In this document: piece after piece, positions 50,701 through 61,191 of the stretch
Numbering within the stretch: position 1 is the stretch's first letter
Layout of the letters: the number at the start of each line of letters is the position of its first letter
Origin: Papiliotrema nemorosa
Taxonomy: Eukaryota; Basidiomycota; Tremellomycetes; Tremellales; Rhynchogastremaceae
DNA: 64,000 nt
NCBI GenBank assembly: GCA_032158125.1
Contig: JASKOT010000020.1
Span: forward strand, 62,001 to 126,000
Direction: 5' to 3'
Program-made: the position numbers and the translations under genes
Notes under the pieces: model-generated
Told to the model about the DNA's origin: nothing
Database searches by the model: none
What the model saw: the letters and a program-made list of their open reading frames with translations, nothing else

Positions 50701-51127
50701 CGTCCCGCATCACCCCAACATTGAAGAGATGGTCAATCACACTGCCGAGGCGAAGGTCATGGCTTGGTTATTGGAAGGGGCAGATGGTCCATCTGTCCCG
50801 GTTTTGTGGTCACCGGCTTCGAGGGATTCGTCTGATCTCCCGGCGACAGTCAGGTCTGACGGGGCCAACGTCGAAAAGGATGGAAGCGATGCGACGCCTC
50901 AGGGAACGCCCAGACAAAGACCTCTTGATATCGAAAAGGGGCACAACAATGAGCAAGCGTTCCACTCGCCGGCAAAAGAAGCTGGAAACGAGGCGGAAGA
51001 ATTGATCTCCGAGACGGCTAGTATGGCTTCGATGCCTCAGGAAGATGAGTCGTTGCCGCCGAGCTTTGCGACGAGCGCCATGCGGTCGCCAGTTCGCCTC
51101 TCGACCATCGGGCATCCGTCGGCTTAG
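47787..51127 (+). CDS. Large orphan protein with helical N-terminal domain
   Basis: Not recognised. Exons 47787-47883, 47919-48343, 48377-48507, 48542-48681, 48717-49147, 49181-51127 join in phase to give 1056 aa; introns are only 33-35 nt. Residues 1-300 are ordered: PYPVAFLTAFSAQSVISQL and HINLLLDEIITSLISTAQSI are helices, and AAAWIHAFVERICENLLSQL and WFARMRVKISLDEAM follow across introns. The rest is Ser/Pro/Arg-rich and disordered, with islands such as ELADFFNNTPPPPPP, GLRGFMSKVTG and, near residue 890, ADECRMLLSAYLSQVG, VNHTAEAKVMAWLLEGADG. The pattern of a helical head, long disordered body and small conserved patches fits a cortical or signalling scaffold, but that is a guess. The intron at 48344-48376 is 33 nt and in frame, so it could also be coding. 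Confidence 0.75.
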
Positions 51128-51421
51128 ATGCGGATGTGTTTACGACTTCGTCTTATTATTGGTTCTATAGATAAACGTCATGCAACGTGCCTGTAATGCA
51201 GATTTGGCAGATGATGCATCTTGCCAAGGGGCAGTCGGATGAGGACTGGCAAGTAAAGAATGTCAAGAGGTCTATCAATTATATGTAGACCTCGTAGGAG
51301 GCTGTGATCTATTCGATACGATATTATAGTCCGTTACACCATTATTATACAAAAGAAAATCCCAAAAAGCGGGGTCGAAAGGATTACAAGGGGCACCGTT
51401 TGCGTCGAGTCAGTCCAAAGT

Positions 51422-52294
51422 CTACTGACTTGCTCCGACGACGACAATGTTGCCGAGGTTGGCTACGACCTGGTTGAACATGGCCAAGTTGCCCATTTGC
51501 GATGAGGGGATGTTGGCTGATTCGGTAGAGTCCGACGATGCTGATGCACTGGCGCTAGCTGAAGCTTCCGAGGTGACGGCGTAGGGCAAGACGGTCCCAT
51601 TGGTCGTGATTCCACTAGCGACGATCGAGGCGGAGGTGCTGACTACAGGGGCAGAGGTAGTAGTAACCGCGGCCACAGTGGAAGTCTCGGCGGGTTGGGT
51701 CGAGGTGGTCGTAGGAGGAGTGTAGGTGGAGGTGGGGGGAGTGTAAGTAGATGTAGGAGGAGTGTAAGTCGTAGTAGGGGTAGTTTGAGCTTGTTGAGTG
51801 GTAGTGGTGGGTTGTTGTTGAGGTTGTTGGTTTCCGTCGTTGTAGTGCCATGACATTTGGAACACTCCAGCGTCGGTACTGGCAAATCGAGTGAAGAGGC
51901 CCTCGGAGAGATCGAGGTCTCCGTAACCGCACGAGGGACATTGGTCGGCAATGGTAGCTTGGACAGAGACTCCGTTGGCGGTGATGGTGATGGATCGACC
52001 ACAGTTGGGTCCGGGGTATCCACTACCGTATTGAGGAGTGTTGAGGGCTACAATGTAGTCGCTCGCCACGCTGGATATCAGTATGCGCAGTTGAGAGCAG
52101 TGTGATATGGCTCACTTGTTCCAACCACAGGCACCGAGACCGACAGCGTAGTAGGTAGCTCGACCAGAGTAAGATTGTCGTTTGGTCAACTCGGTATGTT
52201 GTCGGGATCGAGATCGTGCTCGTTCATGGACTACCGGGTCGGCGAATGCAGCGACCAAAGGGAGCGCAGCGAGGGCGAGAGAGGTAAAGTGCAT
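51422..52294 (-). CDS. Secreted DPBB (expansin/RlpA-like) protein with Ser/Thr-rich tail
   Basis: Extracellular or wall protein with a double-psi beta-barrel. Two exons, complement of 51422-52070 and 52116-52294, 275 aa. MHFTSLALAALPLVAAFADP is a clear signal peptide; ELTKR before QSYSG is a Kex2-type cleavage site. The barrel shows GRATYYAVGLGACGW, then across the 45-nt intron YIVALN, CGRSITITANG, QATIADQCPSCGYGDLDLS and the final TDAGVFQMSW, with the paired cysteines usual for the family. The catalytic-type Asp of IADQCP is present. After residue 145 the chain is Gln/Thr/Pro-rich with four copies of a TYTPPTS-type repeat and a Ser/Ala-rich end, a likely O-glycosylated stalk. The last residues are hydrophobic (VVANLGNIVVVGASQ), so a GPI anchor is possible though weak. 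Confidence 0.9.
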
Positions 52295-54242
52295 TTTGGC
52301 GATTTATGTTTCGGTTGAATCGGTGAGACCGCTTTGAGTGAGATAAGAGTCAAAGAGAGTGTGAGCTCGTCAAGAGGTGTCGAGGTAGTGAGGATCACTG
52401 GGAGAGCGTCAATGGCGTGAGCTGCCATCAGCACGTCATTCCTCTTACGGGACGACCTGCCCAGCGACGGGAGGGCGAGGGCGATCAAGATGAAACGCAG
52501 AAATGGTCGACTTACCTAGAGAGTGTGAGGTACTGACTGATTTTGTCGGTTTTTGTTGGGTTATTGCAGTGTGTCGCAACTGGACGGTGTCGAGTAGAGA
52601 CTCAAGATGGAGATTGATTGAGGGAGAGTCGAGTGGATGGGGCTGGTCGTATTAAAGAGGGGTGGACATGAAAATACCAGGAAGCAGATTTGTCCTGGTC
52701 TGCTCGTGTCCTGTCTGTCGTGTGAGAGAACGAGGGTGGTCGGGAAAAAAAGAGTGTGGGGATATCGTTACCGTCAGCAGCCTTGGGTCGTCGAGGGGTC
52801 AGAAGCGGGATCGAGGATTGGAATGGGGGTCGTATGGGGAAGTAGGAGGTGTAAATGCATGGGCGGTAGACATATGAAGGAAAAGGGGGGGTCGGCCCCC
52901 TAGTTTCACTCGGTACACCTCACCACTGCATGATGCTTGATTTGGGCTAGAATTGAGCAAGCCTCCCGGTTCTCACCCAAGAGTCCAGAGCATCCAAAGA
53001 CATCCCCCATTCCACGTGTAAGGGAATGACGGTGAAGGCGTAGATGCCCAGATGGGACATACCCTCGATGGATGTCCAACATGAGAAGATCAGCACCGAG
53101 CAAGAGGGGGTCGAGACCTTTTGTTGTTTAATATTTTTTAGGGGGGTAGGTGTTTCATGGGTTGGGCTGATTATAACAAGGGGGGTAGGAACAAGGGGGG
53201 GAATCTCGGCTAAATGCCGTGATTTCATCCCGGCGCCTCCCGCCTCTTCGCCCGAAGTTGATCCCACTGAAATTTTCGGGGGTCCTCGAGGGACATCATC
53301 TTCGGATCGGCCGCTTCAGGACTGTTATTGTCGTGGCATGTGAAAAGTACTTGGGCTGATAACGGCAATAGGCGTAGGCTGAAATACCTGGCGAGGAGGC
53401 GGAAGTACGAGGTGTTCAGCCGGTTTAGGCGTGCGTGAGAAGACCGCTCGATTTGTTCGACTCTTGGAAGCGAAAGCGGTGGCCGACATCAGATTCGCAA
53501 CCCGGTAGGGTGCAGGTCTGCAGTATAGAGGCGTCTGTCCACGTGTACGTGAGGCTTGACGTGCCTCACAGCATTAGGCAGGTGGATGACAGATACGAGG
53601 GTCTGCGTTGTTCTGCAGAGATTGCCTAGCCACCGCGGGGCATTGATCGTTCACCCTGTTGACACCAGAACTCGGTGAGCGCTCGCAATGCGATGACCCT
53701 GTGCCGGGTATAAGAATGCACTGCGGATCCCAGACCGAGGCTGCCTCTTCATTGCGAGCTCGCTCGTGTGTGGGGATGTGGCATTCCATGCCTGCGACCA
53801 AAGAATGTCAGCCGAGGCCCTCTGCAAGGTCTGGAAGCAGCCAAATCGAGCGGGTCTCAAGAGACAGAACTACTGGGTGAAACCTAGATACGTCGGCCTA
53901 GAATCTGTTTGCTCAGTTGAGGGACGCAATCAGGGTCTTTTGTTCATCCCTCTGTTCATCAATACGTAACTGATACAACAGAGACCGAGGGAAAAGTACA
54001 CGCGTAGAGCAGAGAGACCGTAGGAGGCTCACCACAATTTACCTGCCAATACAGCAGGATCACTCCGGCCCCCTGCCACAAGAGCAAGCGCTTGAAGCTG
54101 ATCGACAAGATGAAATTCAGCAGTTGAGCAGATTAGATAGTGGCGAGACTGGCGCGAGGCGAGCCGCCGGTTCCCAATAATTGGTATATGAAGCTTGGTG
54201 CACCCCTTTGTTTCGAAGGCAAATTTGCGTTCCAAAGCACAA
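52295..54242. other. Gene-poor region, 1.95 kb
   Basis: No ORF here has coding character on either strand, and no splice-joined model was found. The first 350 bp upstream of 52294 contain GT-rich, likely leader and promoter sequence of the DPBB gene. At 53105-53200 there are several G runs (GGGGGG). The stretch 53650-54000 is of mixed composition without repeats. It ends in the tRNA gene at 54243. Confidence 0.5.
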
Positions 54243-54334
54243 TCTTCACTAGTATATCGGCTAGTATACCCGCCTTTCAGTTACGTAATTAATTGCGATC
54301 GCGGTAGAGCGGGGTTCGATTCCCCGGTGGAGAA
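54243..54334 (+). tRNA. tRNA-Glu(UUC) with a 20-nt intron
   Basis: Folded by eye. The acceptor stem pairs TCTTCAC (54243-54249) with GTGGAGA (54327-54333), followed by discriminator A. The D arm is GTAT-ATCGGCTA-GTAT, the anticodon stem CCCGC/GCGGT (outer pair mismatched), the anticodon loop CT-TTC-A-C, and the T arm CGGGG-TTCGATT-CCCCG is perfect. The intron GTTACGTAATTAATTGCGAT lies at 54280-54299, right after anticodon position 37, the standard place. The anticodon TTC at 54276-54278 reads GAA. Internal promoter boxes A (TAGTATATCGG) and B (GGTTCGATTCC) are in place. The D-stem has G-T pairs, so a pseudogene is not fully excluded. Confidence 0.85.
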
Positions 54335-54794
54335 ATGTTTTTGCCCCAACAAGCTTCTTTGCTGGTCTATCCATCTCCAGCAATGTGCTCTAGGTCGACA
54401 TAGAGTGGTGTCGGACACACTGCATCATTGAAGGGTGGGCGCTCAAGCGAACAATCTGTTCCAGTCGAAGGCTTTTGCAGCGGCGCGGCAGGACCTTGCT
54501 ACCGAGAGAACAGGTTTGCCACCATTAAGTGCCACACTTGTGTTCGACTCGACGCTACGCATGAAGGCCGCGTGATGCTTGTGCATGTTATACATACTCA
54601 TATACAAGCGCAATTGAGGAGGTAGACAAAAGGTCCGTTTGCGACGTGATACAGATTGCTCATCATTTCTCGTCGCGCATGTGTGAGCCTTTCGGCAGTG
54701 TTGTATCGCCAATGAGCCATTGACTGGAAGGCGTTTTTGGAGGTAGCGCATTGGTTGATTTGTGTGTAGGGGATGATGGTGGGAGTGGGGGATG
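54335..54794. other. Intergenic region downstream of tRNA-Glu, 460 bp
   Basis: Runs from the tRNA to the ornithine decarboxylase stop. A T-run for polymerase III is weak (ATGTTTTTG right after the gene, 54335-54345). No protein gene is supported. Confidence 0.45.
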
Positions 54795-56354
54795 TCACCT
54801 TCCGTCAGGCTGGGCAGAGCCAAGAACGGCTCGAACGACTCTGGCGTTGGGTGTATCACCGCCGGTAGTCCAGTGCACGGGGGACTTGTTGAACCCGTTG
54901 AATCGACTGGCAGCGCACATGGTGTATGCGCCCATCTCTCCCCATCCTAGCCAATCACCGACCTGGAGACCCTGAGGAAGTCGGACTATTTGTCGAACAC
55001 AGTCGAACGAGTCGCAAGTGGGTCCCCAGACGCTGGCCCTCTCAGTGTTCTCGTACCCGAGCTGAACGGGCAGATCAGTGTCGAGGTGAACGTTGGGCGG
55101 TGGTGGGAATGGAGGGACGGCAGTGGTGCTTTGATGAGCGATGGTGAGGGGGTAAGGGTGGACAATTTGGTGGTCAAAGACGATGCAGTTGAAAGAGCCG
55201 TAGACGCCGTCGTTGATATAGTACATGACGTCTGCTCCCTCGCCTTCTTCCTGAGCGGTCACCGAGGCGGGCTCCAAAGCTCGCCGCCTCGCGATGATAT
55301 TGGTCGCAAGGGTGAAAGCGCTCGAGACGAGAAGTCTTCCAGGTTCCGCGATGACTTTGACTCCGCTTTCCTTGGGGAAATAGACGTCCAAAGCGTCGCT
55401 GACGACTTGAGACATGTCGGCAAAAGTCTCTCTCTCGAATCCTCCTCCAATATCTAGGAACTTGAAGTCGTAGCCCGCGAGCTTGGCCATGTCAAAGACC
55501 TTTTTCGCTCGCCACACAGCGTCGGCGAATTGAGCGGGATCCTTGCATCCTGATCCGACGTGGAATGAAACACCGACAACATTGAGGTCGAGTTGCTTGG
55601 CAAGCGCCAACAAGCCAGGGCAAGTTTCCAGCGGAGCACCGTATTTCAGGCCGAGCCGACAAAGCGATTTCGAATCATCAGTCAAGATCCGAAGAACCAG
55701 CTTGGCGTTAGGGTGAGCCCTCTTGACCTTGTACAGCTCGTCGGCATTGTCGAATGTCATGCGGTCGACACCCGCCTCGGCGGCGGCTCGAATCATCGAA
55801 GGAGCCTTGCAAGGGTTGGCAAAGATGATTCTCTCGGGTGAAGGGGCATTGGGAAGGGATAAAACTTGTTGAAATTCAGCAGTCGAGGCGCAATCGAAGG
55901 ATAAACCCAATCGAGAGAGCAGGTGCAAGACTGGGACAGTCGGGCAGCACTTGACAGCGTAAAAGATCTCCACTCGTTCTCCGATCGGACTCTCCTTCCA
56001 CAATTTGACGGCGTCGTACACGGCCGACAGGTCTGCAGCGAAGAATGACGACTCGTCCGACTCTCCATCCAGATCCTGAATGTTTCGCTCCGCAATGAGA
56101 CTCTGGACAAGCTGGTTGACGTGAACGTCGTGGAATACCGGCAGTTCCGCAATAGCCCGTTCAGATTGGACAGGAGCGACGGGAGCAGGAGGCGCCATTC
56201 GAGAAGGGACGTATCGAGCAGGCGCAGCTGGATCCAAAACTCGGATCAGATCATTGGCTGACGCATGATCGTGCGACCTAGGTCGTTGAGGGTTCAGTCG
56301 CAATACCGTAGGAGCCGAAGTCCGGGTTTTCGTCTCAACAATCGTAGCGCTCAT
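54795..56354 (-). CDS. SPE1: Ornithine decarboxylase
   Basis: PLP enzyme that turns ornithine into putrescine, first step of polyamine synthesis, cytosolic. Single coding exon, 519 aa. Family residues are all visible: the PLP lysine in FYAVKC (about residue 135), HVGSGC, the phosphate-binding DIGGGFERE, EPGR, YYINDGVYGSFNC and the catalytic cysteine in WGPTCDSFDC. The start is the ATG at 56354; the frame is open 21 codons further but begins at GTG just after a CTAG acceptor, so this is leader. Compared with other fungi there is an insertion of about 30 residues (AVPPFPPPPNVHLDTD) after HPYPLTI. The window also holds a copper amine oxidase, a possible catabolic partner for the amines made here. 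Confidence 0.96.
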   Translation of the reverse strand: MSATIVETKTRTSAPTVLRLNPQRPRSHDHASANDLIRVLDPAAPARYVPSRMAPPAPVAPVQSERAIAELPVFHDVHVNQLVQSLIAERNIQDLDGESDESSFFAADLSAVYDAVKLWKESPIGERVEIFYAVKCCPTVPVLHLLSRLGLSFDCASTAEFQQVLSLPNAPSPERIIFANPCKAPSMIRAAAEAGVDRMTFDNADELYKVKRAHPNAKLVLRILTDDSKSLCRLGLKYGAPLETCPGLLALAKQLDLNVVGVSFHVGSGCKDPAQFADAVWRAKKVFDMAKLAGYDFKFLDIGGGFERETFADMSQVVSDALDVYFPKESGVKVIAEPGRLLVSSAFTLATNIIARRRALEPASVTAQEEGEGADVMYYINDGVYGSFNCIVFDHQIVHPYPLTIAHQSTTAVPPFPPPPNVHLDTDLPVQLGYENTERASVWGPTCDSFDCVRQIVRLPQGLQVGDWLGWGEMGAYTMCAASRFNGFNKSPVHWTTGGDTPNARVVRAVLGSAQPDGR

Positions 56355-56570
56355 TTTGGGATGTGTTGGGTGGGGTATGGGTCGACCGTCGTCTTCTGAA
56401 TAAAGGGGTTTAGCCACCTAGAATGTCAGCATAAATCTTTGGAAAAGAAAAACACTGCAAAAAACGCACAGTCAGGGCACAACGCGAGGTCCAATTCTAC
56501 GTTGAGTTGCTTGAGAGGGTGTAGACGACGGCAAGGGCGGATTCACGCCCTAGAGACACCTTATAAAGTC
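56355..56570 (-). promoter_or_regulatory. Ornithine decarboxylase leader with 5'UTR intron and TATA-like box
   Basis: On the minus strand CTTTATAAGG lies at about 56559-56569. Downstream, GTGCGT at 56469 and the branch/acceptor TGCTGACATTCTAG ending at 56418 define a 52-nt intron in the untranslated leader. No ATG occurs between the TATA-like box and the start codon, so there is no upstream ORF. Confidence 0.55.
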
Positions 56571-56878
56571 TGTGCAAAGTGTATAGAGATGTATAAGAGT
56601 ATGAAGAAGATCACACTGCCCACGAAAGGATTTGAAGGGGACACTGCGTCATGGTAAAAGTCATTTCGCCGGAATGTGGCACCTTTAGACTCGATACAAT
56701 GACATTCACCTTGCATGCATATGCGTTTACTGTTGGATGATTTATGGAGAAATTGCTATGATGGGATATTGATCATGCTGAACCGGCCAGAGGTGATACC
56801 ACATGTCTCACTCAGTCCTCAGAGACATCTCCAAATCTACGGATCAGCTCTCATCACTCTCAAAAGTGGGGCTCAGAC
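56571..56878. other. Intergenic region between SND1 3' end and ODC promoter
   Basis: About 300 bp with no gene. The plus-strand ORF that starts at 56715 runs into the end of the SND1 gene on the other strand and is a shadow. Confidence 0.45.
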
Positions 56879-59800
56879 TCACTCGAAGATCCCCAATCGA
56901 TCCCGTTTGGCCCCGTCAGTAGCTACCTTCAGCTACTCTGCTACTTTTACCACAACCAAACTCACCAGCATTGAGCTTGCCGATGACCTGTGGATAGGCC
57001 TGAGCATATCGAAGAGACTTGTCGACGGTCGCGAGACCCTCTCGCACCAAATCCGCGTTGATACACGCCAACGGATCATCGGCAGCATTAGGGTCCGTTG
57101 GATCGATCAATCGCAGATGAAGCAGGCTGCCTTCGCGGTGATCAACATTGGCGACAAGTTTCCGACCCTCTGTCAAGCCGCCGAATCGCCTCCAAGCCTC
57201 GGGGCCATATTCGCTCTCCTTTGGAACGAGCTTGACAAAACTGATTGTCAGATCAGAGAGCATTGAGTATCCACCTTAGACGAGCTTCTTTTGCTTGACC
57301 AGCCAGTGACTTGAACTTGGTGTCCAAAGGTCTGATACGCGAGAATGGCAGGGTTTCTTCGTTTCCGTAATCGATGAAGTAGAGCAGAGCCTCCTTCTTG
57401 ATCCCGCTGGCCTTCTTGACCTTTGCTCGATACCACTGGTCGTCCTCGCTGAATTTGGCAGATACGAGATCACCGGTCTTGGGAGAGAATCCAACGGGAG
57501 CATTGGCAGTCTGCTGTCGGTGATGCAGTGAAAAGTCGCTCATCAGCTTCTCCAGCGCCTCAACGCCTGATGTGAGCATTGGCTCAACAGGTATAACGCA
57601 CTCTTGTCATCGAGAATCTGGACCGAGAAACCGAACGGATCGGTATCTCGAACAGCAGAAACGTAGACATCCAGATACTCGGGTGCTAGCGCAGCCGAGC
57701 TATCCTGTTTAGTCTCCTGGACCTGCTGTCCAGAATAGTCGGACCACAGCTGTCTGTGAGTGAATTGTAAGACGTCACAGCTCACATTCTTCCTAGCAGC
57801 CTTTGCTTCCTCCTCGGCAGACATGAGCTCACGTCCAAAAGGCAGGTTCTCGGCAGAATATGTATGTACCGAAGCCAATCTGGCGCTGTCAGAAACCTAT
57901 TACAATGATGACTCACCCCTCCTTGACGAGCTCGACCGCCACGTTCACTCCACCGATGTACATGGCGCCGATGAAACCTCCAGATTTGTCGGTGCTGTCA
58001 AAGGCAATCTCAACGTCCCGTTGCATGTACTTCGAGGCGAATCGCAAAGATTCAGCGCCATATGGCTCGGGTTTCTCAGATGCATTCCTTGCGGTCCGTG
58101 GAGCTCGAATGCCTGTAATTAGCAGAAGCTCGTCGGAGCCTGCTTCTCACCAGCCAGTACAAAGGTGATCTTTGCATTCTCCTTTGGCAAGAAGAGCTTG
58201 AAACGAGATCCCGATGCAACAAAGTCGACCTAGACGTTAGAGGAGCTCAGAAGCAAGCTAGGACTCACCACTGCAGGATGTCGGCCAGCCCGTTTCCATG
58301 AGGGCAAGTATTGTGAGGCTCGACTACCGCTCTCGGAAGCGTCAACGATTCGAGGCAACGAAACATCTTTCGTCGAGTGTAGACCTCGACCTTCGGCAGC
58401 GGCACTTCTTGTGAGCTCACGAAACAGATTATGAGACTCACCTTTGCTCGGCGATGATCAGCTTGTCTAGCTCTGTAGATCGATCCTCGTCATCTCGTCG
58501 ATGTCGAAGCACCGTAGCGAGACCTTTCTCGATGAGCTGCTCGGCAATGTTGCTGTTCGAGTTTCCGTATGTGACAGTCACGCATTCTCGCTCATCAAAC
58601 TCGCCATCCTTGGGCTTGACGTAGTCGATATGGACGTGAACAGTCTTGCCCACCAGTCGTTTCCTCAAGAACCTGCTGTCAGAATTCATCCGGACATGTA
58701 AAGTGTACTCTTTGGCTTCGTTTGCCCAGTATGCTTGCTTGGCTTCGGTACCCCTACCATCAGTTGCGCCTAAATGAGTGCCTCACCTTGGCCCTCTGAC
58801 AGACGCAAATTGTAATCGTCGCTCTTTTCCACTCTCATCGCCCTTTTTGACGACCGAGATCTGATCGGAACCCCAGACCCGGGTCACGAGCGCATCAAAG
58901 CTTGATCCTTTCGTCGTCGAGGCTGTAGTCGAGCCATTGCTCTGTCCTGGAGCGGATGCTTTGGTTGCGCTGAGCGTTGACCAGACTCCGAGTCTTCGGT
59001 CCTTGGCAGTCTTTTCCGCAGCTCGAAGCTTGTCTAGACCGCCAAATGGGGCGAGGAGACCTGCATGCCACTATTGTAAGCTTATAGACACCGCCTTTTT
59101 CGACTTACATCAATGACTTTAGCGAGACCCGCAGCAGTCAAGAATTCGGCAATGTTACCGTTCGGGTGCAACCTGGTAATCAGTCACCGCGCCCCCACAG
59201 AGGGATAGTACTCACGCCATTCCGATGATGACGCTCGCTCCGGCATTAGGCACTGGCAAGGCAGGTAGGCCATTTGGATTCGGCTTGGAAGCTGCAGCCG
59301 GAGTGGGACCGCTTTGGAACGGTGATGTACCAAGAGATACCGGTGCTGAAAGGAGGCGGACTTTGACGGCTCGATGCAAGATTCGCGTCTCAGCGAAGGC
59401 TTTCGCCTACATGTCAGTCCCAATGGATGTTGAGAGAGCGGGATACTAACCTCCTCTCCGAAGGGCTCGGCTGAGCTTGAGTCATCTCGACCGGAGGATG
59501 CACGAGGACTCTTGGCTCCGGCCAGGACCTGCCGTGAGCTGGATGACTAGACCGCAAGGGAAACGAACGAGGTTTATGAACTGGTGATTCTGCTCATCGA
59601 GCAAGAGTCGGACCCTCATCTGTGTTCCGTCCCTCACCCCTTCTACTATAGCTGGCTGTCAAATTAATGCAAAAGGCACAAGACCTACCGTCGATATCTT
59701 TGCCCTTGTGCTCGTTGATAAAGGCATGGGGATCGGCGGGCATTTGGAAAGACACCAGTCGTTGCTGCTCGTCAGTAAGAGCCTCAGTGTGACACTTACA

Positions 59801-60583
59801 TTCTCGGTACCCTCGGCCCAGATCCCTTTGCCTTCTGCCTGAGCCTGTGCCTCGGCGCTCCTCAACCCTTCTCGTCTCTTCGCCTCTTCAGCTCCGAGTC
59901 GCCTTTCGTAAGCGATACGGTTTTAATAATCCTCTTGAGACCTCACCTGACAGCTTCGTCGCCTTCTCCTACTCCGTCACGGACCTTGGCCCAACCGGCT
60001 GAAACGATCAACATGGCAACATCTTGAGGAGCTTGACCAGGTCCTGCGGGAGCCATCAAAAAGTTTGCAAATTCCCGCTCCTGCATACTTCAGCTCTATT
60101 CAAGCTATCAAGGAGACTCCTTACAGATTGACCGGGAATATTGCTGGGAAGGGTATGGGTGATTGTGATGGCAACCTCCTTTCCGACCAAGAGAGTCCTC
60201 AGGAATTCTCTCGCAGCAAAAGAGTATGGCTGACATTGAGCGTTGCCAAATCTTACAACCTTTCAATCTCACCTCATCTTCTCGAGAAAGAGACCCGAGT
60301 CGAGGTGACGATAGGCCAGCAACGTGAATGACCCTAGCAGTAAGATGGGAGTCAGGGTTGATTTAGGTGGTCTCAACGTACCGCTCTTTGATGGATTTTC
60401 CCTTTTCCGGCGCTTCTTTCGGTCGAACAGCAATTGTATCTCCAGACAGTACCGCTGAACTTGTTAGGGACAAAGCTCAGAGATATGGACCAAGGAGACC
60501 TCACACTTGACAATCTGTGACGTGTCAGTCATATAGGTCGTGTGAGGTGAACCTGGCGCAACACTTACAACTCGATTCGACAT
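56879..60583 (-). CDS. SND1: Tudor-SN / SND1 (staphylococcal-nuclease-like domains plus Tudor)
   Basis: Multifunctional RNA-binding protein of stress granules and RNA decay. It is split into 23 exons: complement of 56879-56922, 56966-57240, 57275-57566, 57602-57749, 57786-57879, 57917-58112, 58151-58229, 58269-58407, 58442-58672, 58709-58753, 58787-59070, 59109-59172, 59216-59406, 59451-59528, 59569-59651, 59689-59764, 59800-59902, 59947-60080, 60125-60229, 60273-60333, 60382-60454, 60505-60514, 60569-60583; 939 aa. The first two exons are 15 and 10 nt. SN repeats show SVLSGDTIAV, AGLSSPRLG, EFLRKRLVGKTVHVHIDYVKP and FLPKENAKITFVLAG. The Tudor core is DLVSAKFSEDDQWYRAKV and FIDYGNEETLPFSRIRPLD (about 755-815). 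The last exon restores the usual end GAKRDRLGIFE. Confidence 0.93.
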
Positions 60584-61191
60584 GATCACAGAGGTTCAAG
60601 AGACGTCGGATCACAGATTTTGTTCTTTTTCACTATGTTGACACTGTCCAGAGCAAGATGAGGAATGCACAATGAGCGAGATGGATACGATTGTATCGAG
60701 CAGACACCTCCAACACTCCGGGGCCTCAGGGATCCTGAACCCCCTCGGATCCGAGGTCAGTCTGCTCAATGAGCTGATGAGCTGATGTCGCTGTGATGGT
60801 AGACAAAACATGGTCATGCCTCTCCATTCATTTCGCTAGATTATGTACAATGCGCCTATCGTTGCTTGACCTCCCAGCAACAACTCCCTCACAACGCCCT
60901 TTGACCCGTCTCCGCAAAACCTTTGTCACGTGCCCACACCCGCTACAATGACCGATCCAACCATGGCAATCCGTGCAACCCTCTCAAACGCGTTTGCTGT
61001 CGTATATGATGAGAACCAGGAAGATGAGAAGAGTAAGAAAACAGAAGATGTGTCGAGACAATGAAAATCGCCATCAGAATCTGTCGAGAATGGGAAAATT
61101 ACGGTTCGTAATGATAGAAAAGTGAGATGTCGAGGGAATCAAGTGATGTGGTATATCGAAATGCCATGGAAGATTACCGGACGACGGATAC
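60584..61191. other. Intergenic region, 608 bp
   Basis: Upstream of SND1 and downstream of the NTF2-RRM gene, both minus strand. ATGAGCTGATGAGCTGATG at about 60770 is a short direct repeat. No gene is supported. Confidence 0.45.

Noticed and set aside
53044..53969. Several 60-99 codon frames in the gene-poor stretch
   Set aside because: Short, no splice-joined extension, no recognisable motif, and overlapping frames on both strands as expected by chance.
56355..56417. 21-codon N-terminal extension of ornithine decarboxylase
   Set aside because: Begins with GTG directly after a splice acceptor; no upstream exon with ATG exists before the TATA-like box.
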